Assembly: GCA_012964265.1 (NCBI GenBank)
Contig: DTUH01000048.1
Coordinates: 1-18,776 of the forward strand
Direction of reading: 5' to 3'
Length of the DNA stretch: 18,776 bases
Origin: Candidatus Lambdaproteobacteria bacterium
Lineage (GTDB): Bacteria > SAR324 > NAC60-12
The notes beneath the pieces were generated by a model. It was given only the letters and a program-made list of their open reading frames with translations. It did no database searches and had not been told where the DNA came from. Positions 16,113-18,776 of this stretch are shown here, in pieces. How positions within the stretch are numbered: the first letter of the stretch is position 1; each line of letters opens with the position of its first letter. Made by a program: the position numbers and the translations under genes.

Positions 16113-16625
16113 CTAAGAAATTACGCAGGTATTGCGCAAGTCCCGATTAGCTTTTATCCATTTCCTGAGTTCTGCAATGAACTCCGGAGTTTGTTTTGCT
16201 GATGCAAAAATACGAACTGTTTGCTGACGATGCTCCCATAACATTCCGGAAAACACACTGCTCGCTGTTTGCGGACAAGCCATCAACTTTGATAAAGCAT
16301 CCAGATGAGGACCGCGACCTTGTACTGTTTCCACTAATATTTGTCTATGAGACTTTGAAATAAATTGAATGCGTGCACGTTCTATATATTGTGAAAAATC
16401 CCAATTTTTGCAGCCGGATGTTCCGGAGGTGCTCGCACTTGAATAAACCGGAGAGTATGTCAAATCAACCCATGACATGATTGGATCTTTGGTGGAAATC
16501 CCCATGTATCCTTCTCCGCGACAGGCAGCTTGCAACTGAAAATATTGACCAAACATTAAAATAATTGATACAGCAAAAAAACTGCCTAAAAGATGCTTGC
16601 TCTTGATGGAAACAACTCCAAACAT
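16113..16625 (-). CDS. Secreted DUF3015-like protein, first of a tandem pair
   Basis: Paralogue of the next gene: 170 residues with a signal peptide at about 1-34 (SFFAVSIILMF core, cleavage after LQA or QAA). The shared blocks are MGISTKDP versus MGFATNDP, TYSPVYSSASTSGTSGC versus TISPTYTGASTSGTAGC, KNWDFSQ versus KDWDYSQ, and VQGRGPHLDALSKLMAC versus AQGKGEHLIALAQMMGC. Cys35, Cys72, Cys117 and Cys167 align with the four cysteines of the partner. These blocks resemble DUF3015, a family of exported proteins of unknown function. The ATG follows GGAG with five bases between. An intrinsic terminator sits only 18 bases upstream, so its promoter either overlaps the end of hpf or expression depends on read-through. 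Confidence 0.8.
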   Translation of the reverse strand: MFGVVSIKSKHLLGSFFAVSIILMFGQYFQLQAACRGEGYMGISTKDPIMSWVDLTYSPVYSSASTSGTSGCKNWDFSQYIERARIQFISKSHRQILVETVQGRGPHLDALSKLMACPQTASSVFSGMLWEHRQQTVRIFASAKQTPEFIAELRKWIKANRDLRNTCVIS

Positions 16626-16643
16626 GTAACTCCGGCATTAAGG

Positions 16644-16669
16644 AAAAAAAGAGGCTCAAGCGGAACCTC
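16644..16669 (-). terminator. Intrinsic terminator after hpf
   Basis: On the minus strand GAGGTTC and GAGCCTC pair over 7 bp (one T-G wobble) around the loop CGCTT, followed at once by seven T. It begins 20 bases after the hpf stop codon. Its T-run ends 18 bases before the ATG of the first DUF3015-like gene, so it may also act as an attenuator for that pair. Confidence 0.75.
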
Positions 16670-16689
16670 CTCTGTGAGTTTAGAAATTG

Positions 16690-16977
16690 TCAGCCTCTGA
16701 CTTTTTCGGCTTTTCGGATAACTTGGGTTTTCATGGAATCAACACCTTTTGAAAGTGCTTTGTAGAGATTTTCATGGTCAGCTTTACTGGAAAGGGGTTT
16801 GTTACGGTAACTGCAATTGATGCCAACATGGTAAGATTCTTCTGCGACTTTATTGAGGGTAACATGAAAGGGGAATTTGTCATCAGTAATTTTGATTAGT
16901 TCTTCGAAAGCATGATGTACATGTTTACTGACGGCATCAGAATTCCGGATGTTTTTGAAAGTGAGGTGAATGGGCAT
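16690..16977 (-). CDS. hpf: Ribosome hibernation promoting factor, short form
   Basis: Small S30AE-family protein that binds the decoding region of the 30S subunit and silences ribosomes in stationary phase or stress. Family features seen: the start MPIHLTFKNIRNSDAVSKHV, where the usual pattern is a beta strand then a helix; FPFHVTLNKVAEESYHVGINCSY, giving two adjacent strands; and the DHENLYKALSKGVDSMKTQVIRK helix, where most members have D-x-YxAID. At 95 residues it is the short type without the C-terminal dimerisation domain. The start is well supported by AGGAG five bases upstream of the ATG. In Proteobacteria hpf often follows rpoN. Here it follows a small membrane protein gene and precedes two DUF3015-like genes, with a terminator between. 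Confidence 0.9.
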   Translation of the reverse strand: MPIHLTFKNIRNSDAVSKHVHHAFEELIKITDDKFPFHVTLNKVAEESYHVGINCSYRNKPLSSKADHENLYKALSKGVDSMKTQVIRKAEKVRG

Positions 16978-17065
16978 AAGTTCTCCTACAGGCTAAAGAT
17001 TGACTGACAAAATGCAGTGATATTACTTGAACATGGGTGAAGCATTGAAATTTAGAGTTAAGATT

Positions 17066-17081
17066 AAGTGATTGATCACTT
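17066..17081. promoter_or_regulatory. Palindrome upstream of hpf, possible operator
   Basis: AAGTGAT-TG-ATCACTT has perfect 7-bp arms with a 2-base centre. It overlaps the last codons and stop of the 66-residue gene and ends about 90 bases before the hpf start. The tiny centre is unlike a terminator loop and no T-run follows, so a dimeric regulator site acting on hpf is the more natural reading. Confidence 0.35.
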
Positions 17082-17276
17082 TAGGGGCGGCGCGTCTCCC
17101 GGATTGGTCAGGGGCAGTTTTTCTGTAGTTTCAGCCTCTTCGGGTTCAGGTACATCGGCCGATGTTTCAACAGTTGCAGGCACCTCTTCATCTCCCGGAA
17201 CAAGCAAAAAATAACCAGGCAAAAATACCAGTAGAAAAGATAAGATACCAAAGATGGCAATTATTGCAATTCGCAT
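17076..17276 (-). CDS. Small single-pass membrane protein with Pro/Glu-rich tail
   Basis: A 66-residue protein of no family I recognise. Residues about 4-27 (IAIIAIFGILSFLLVFLPGYFLLV) are one hydrophobic segment. It has only R2 before it and a strongly acidic, proline- and threonine-rich tail after it (DEEVPATVETSADVPEPEEAETTEK). The charge pattern suits an N-in, C-out inner-membrane anchor with a flexible periplasmic tail. Cleavage as a signal peptide is less likely because no small-residue cleavage site is evident. The gene is supported by AAGGAAA just before the ATG and by a good sigma-70-like promoter upstream. It lies 98 bases ahead of hpf on the same strand and could be co-transcribed with it. 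Confidence 0.7.
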   Translation of the reverse strand: MRIAIIAIFGILSFLLVFLPGYFLLVPGDEEVPATVETSADVPEPEEAETTEKLPLTNPGDAPPLK

Positions 17277-17335
17277 TGATTTCCTTTACCAAAAAGGGAC
17301 CGAGCACCAAGTTCCCACAAATATGACTTCAATGC

Positions 17336-17364
17336 AGTTTAACAATCTCGAAGGCTTTGGTCAA
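17336..17364 (-). promoter_or_regulatory. Sigma-70-like promoter of the 66-residue membrane protein gene
   Basis: On the minus strand, TTGACC (17364-17359) and TAAACT (17341-17336) are separated by exactly 17 bases. They match the -35 at five of six and the -10 at four of six positions. Transcription would start near 17329, about 50 bases before the ATG at 17276, and could continue into hpf. Confidence 0.5.
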
Positions 17365-17483
17365 TTCCGTAATCATACGAAATTGATTTTTTCTGTATAA
17401 AAGCCCTCAAAGCGCGTGAAACAACAGAGCCGTTCCCGCATGGCCAATATTTTTTTTCTGCAAAATTTCTGAAATCACAAGTA

Positions 17484-17548
17484 CTGTTACAAACTGATAC
17501 ACCCTGTTACGGCTGAGAAAAGCATTTACACAATTCTTTGCGTACAAT
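17484..17548 (+). promoter_or_regulatory. Three heptamers phased at 10 bp before a -10-like box
   Basis: CTGTTAC (17484), CTGATAC (17494) and CTGTTAC (17504) repeat in the same orientation at exact 10-bp steps. Downstream is a -10-like TACAAT (17543-17548). The place for its -35 (about 17520-17525, AAGCAT) is poor, as at activator-dependent promoters. Direct repeats with one-helical-turn spacing are typical of OmpR/PhoB/CpxR-family response regulators. The next gene is a Spy/CpxP-like lipoprotein, a class that CpxR or BaeR controls in E. coli. Confidence 0.5.
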
Positions 17549-17599
17549 TAAACTCACTGGAATTCACCAGTATTGAACCTCGGTAATGAAAGGAGTATT

Positions 17600-18085
17600 A
17601 TGAAGAACCATAAATACAGGTCAAGATATTGTTTGAGAAAATTAATTTTTGGTTTGTTGGTTGCCGTCTTGCTACCATTGACACTCTCAGGCTGCAGAAA
17701 TAAAGAGATGACCGCGGAACGTGCTATGGAGCTTACAACAGACCGCCTGGGACTCAGTGACGAGCAATCCAGAATGATCTCACCAATTGCGGAGGATTTG
17801 TTTGCTGAAAAAGAATCGTTGCAGGAAATTAGAAAAACGATTAACGATGAAATATTTGCTCAAATGAAAAGTGAGACCGCTGATGCTGAAAAATTGGAAG
17901 CAGTATTAACCGCAAGCCTGGAACAGCTAAGAACCAAATTGCCAAAATTCGCAAATAGTTTCGCAAAATTCCATGCCGCGCTGACCTTTGAACAACGTAC
18001 TGAAATAGTCGCTAAAATGGAAAAGCGCCGCGAATATGCGGACAAAAGAGGTCGAGGCGGACACTGGGGACGTCGATGGTTTTGA
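17600..18085 (+). CDS. Spy/CpxP-like (LTxxQ) lipoprotein
   Basis: A 161-residue exported lipoprotein with basic N-terminus, hydrophobic core and lipobox LSGC (29-32), so lipidation at Cys32 is expected. The mature part is a run of charged helices. It contains two LTxxQ-type motifs, LSDEQ (52-56) and LTFEQ (128-132), spaced as in the Spy/CpxP/ZraP fold of periplasmic chaperones and stress sensors. The C-terminus is arginine/glycine-rich and ends in tryptophan and phenylalanine (GRGGHWGRRWF). Spy and CpxP themselves are not lipidated, so membrane anchoring is a variation. I chose the ATG at 17600 because AGGAG lies four bases before it; an in-frame TTG at 17573 is unlikely. It precedes the YceI-like gene by 67 bases. 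Assignment to the fold is by motif and helix pattern only. Confidence 0.75.
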   Translation: MKNHKYRSRYCLRKLIFGLLVAVLLPLTLSGCRNKEMTAERAMELTTDRLGLSDEQSRMISPIAEDLFAEKESLQEIRKTINDEIFAQMKSETADAEKLEAVLTASLEQLRTKLPKFANSFAKFHAALTFEQRTEIVAKMEKRREYADKRGRGGHWGRRWF

Positions 18086-18152
18086 GTTATTTATCTTAAA
18101 CGAGAATTGATTTTACGCCAATCTCTCCAATTACGTGAGTAGAAAAAAGACT

Positions 18153-18773
18153 ATGAAAAATATCATCACAATTTTCGCAACCGGGATTTTGTTGACTTTA
18201 GGTGTTCAAGCAATTTTTGCGGAAGAACCAGTTTTTGCTCCGGAAGAGCATTGTCTGGCTTACAAAACGGAAATAACAATGTTTTTCTTTGTAGAACTTA
18301 AGGTCATTGGAAAAAGTTGTGATGTGACCGCGAAAATGCGCTGGAATGCTTCCGGAGAAAAGGCGCAGGTTGAAGTGAGTGTTCCGGTGAATACACTTGA
18401 TTCCGGAATTGCAATGCGTGATGCAGACATCCATGAAATCCTCAAAACTGAACTCACGCCGAATATTCGTTTTGTTTCCGAGTGGCTCGAAAAATCAGCT
18501 TGGGAAAAAATGTTGGAAGGTCAACTTCCGGAAGTTTCCGGAAATTTGGAAGTCGCCGGCGGAATATTTCCGGTGAAGTTTTCGTTGTCGTTTGCAAAAC
18601 AAGCCGAATTTTCTCTGGTCGAAGGTCAATTGAAAACAACTTTTACCGCTTTGAAAATTGTAGTCCCGGCAGTTGCCGGAGGTTTCATTGCGGAGCCGCA
18701 AGACGAGTTGGAATTGTTGCTGCATTTACACTTGGACAAAATATCCGGTGCTGAAAAAATTACTGCTCAATAA
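18153..18773 (+). CDS. Secreted YceI-like domain protein
   Basis: Residues 1-23 form a signal peptide (ITIFATGILLTLGV core, cleavage after IFA). The mature protein has the layout of the YceI lipocalin-like family: an early glycine/strand region, NTLDSG (80-85), RDADIH (89-94) before a short helix, then TPNIRF (102-107), followed by beta strands with GNLEVAGGIFPVKFSL, where YceI proteins have a G-x-L-xx-x-G-V pattern. YceI proteins are periplasmic and bind isoprenoid-like lipids; in E. coli, YceI responds to high pH. The mature part is longer than usual at the C-terminus and lacks the standard first strands, so the match is partial. The ATG at 18153 gives the better signal peptide; a GTG at 18135 is possible. 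It is complete, with two stop codons (TAA at 18771-18773, then TGA). Confidence 0.75.
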   Translation: MKNIITIFATGILLTLGVQAIFAEEPVFAPEEHCLAYKTEITMFFFVELKVIGKSCDVTAKMRWNASGEKAQVEVSVPVNTLDSGIAMRDADIHEILKTELTPNIRFVSEWLEKSAWEKMLEGQLPEVSGNLEVAGGIFPVKFSLSFAKQAEFSLVEGQLKTTFTALKIVVPAVAGGFIAEPQDELELLLHLHLDKISGAEKITAQ

Positions 18774-18776
18774 TGA

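Larger units (their letters stand above)
17277..17599. other. Divergent gene-free region, about 320 bases
   Basis: This lies between the minus-strand 66-residue gene and the plus-strand lipoprotein gene. It holds the promoter of the former, three phased heptamers and a -10-like box for the latter, and a small inverted repeat ACTGG-N6-CCAGT (17556-17571) in the expected lipoprotein leader. I find no ORF or RNA gene in it. Confidence 0.6.

Noticed and set aside
18102..18125. Hairpin GAGaATTG/CAATCTC between the lipoprotein and YceI-like genes as a terminator
   Set aside because: One bulge, no T-run, and the two genes are probably co-transcribed.

Overview
The window looks like chromosome from a Gram-negative (diderm) bacterium of moderate G+C content. 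The pointers are a RecBCD-type RecD, a LutB/LutC pair, a lipoprotein with a lipobox and Spy/CpxP-like motifs, a YceI-like secreted protein, two secreted DUF3015-type proteins, and dTDP-sugar plus GT61 glycosyltransferase genes. These families are commonest in Proteobacteria in the broad sense. A deltaproteobacterial or SAR324-like host would fit, but the sequence alone does not settle it. All genes share the same wording, notably a very frequent TCCGGA/TTCCGGAA string, so nothing here looks freshly imported. I see no insertion sequence, phage gene, integrase or CRISPR array.

Left part (1-6860). A partial tRNA-Arg(GCG) lies at the left edge, followed by a tRNA-dihydrouridine synthase, both on the minus strand. 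Divergent from these is a plus-strand run: recD, a secreted ankyrin-repeat protein with two six-repeat blocks, and a 575-residue protein I do not recognise. recB and recC are not in the window.

Middle part (6862-12760, all plus strand). ilvD (branched-chain amino acid synthesis) is followed by a small-molecule O-methyltransferase. After a 156-base gap comes a tight lutB-lutC-lhgO operon, an iron-sulfur/LUD/flavoprotein module for 2-hydroxyacid oxidation. It lacks lutA, the usual third partner of lutB and lutC.

Right part (12813-17276, minus strand). Read in the direction of transcription: a 66-residue one-TM protein, the ribosome hibernation factor hpf, an intrinsic terminator, two tandem DUF3015-like secreted proteins with four matching cysteines, a 363-base gene-free stretch, then a short glycine-rich envelope protein, rfbB and a GT61 glycosyltransferase. 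The last three look like a surface-polysaccharide operon under a promoter overlapped by a large inverted repeat.

Right edge (17277-18776, plus strand). A gene-free divergent region carries three heptamers phased at 10 bp. It precedes a Spy/CpxP-like lipoprotein and a YceI-like secreted protein, which together resemble an envelope-stress pair controlled by an OmpR/CpxR-type regulator. No wholly new system is obvious. The best leads are the phased repeats, the DUF3015 pair behind a possible attenuator, the lutA-less lut/lhgO module, and an isolated RNase P RNA-like 17-mer in the 363-base gap.
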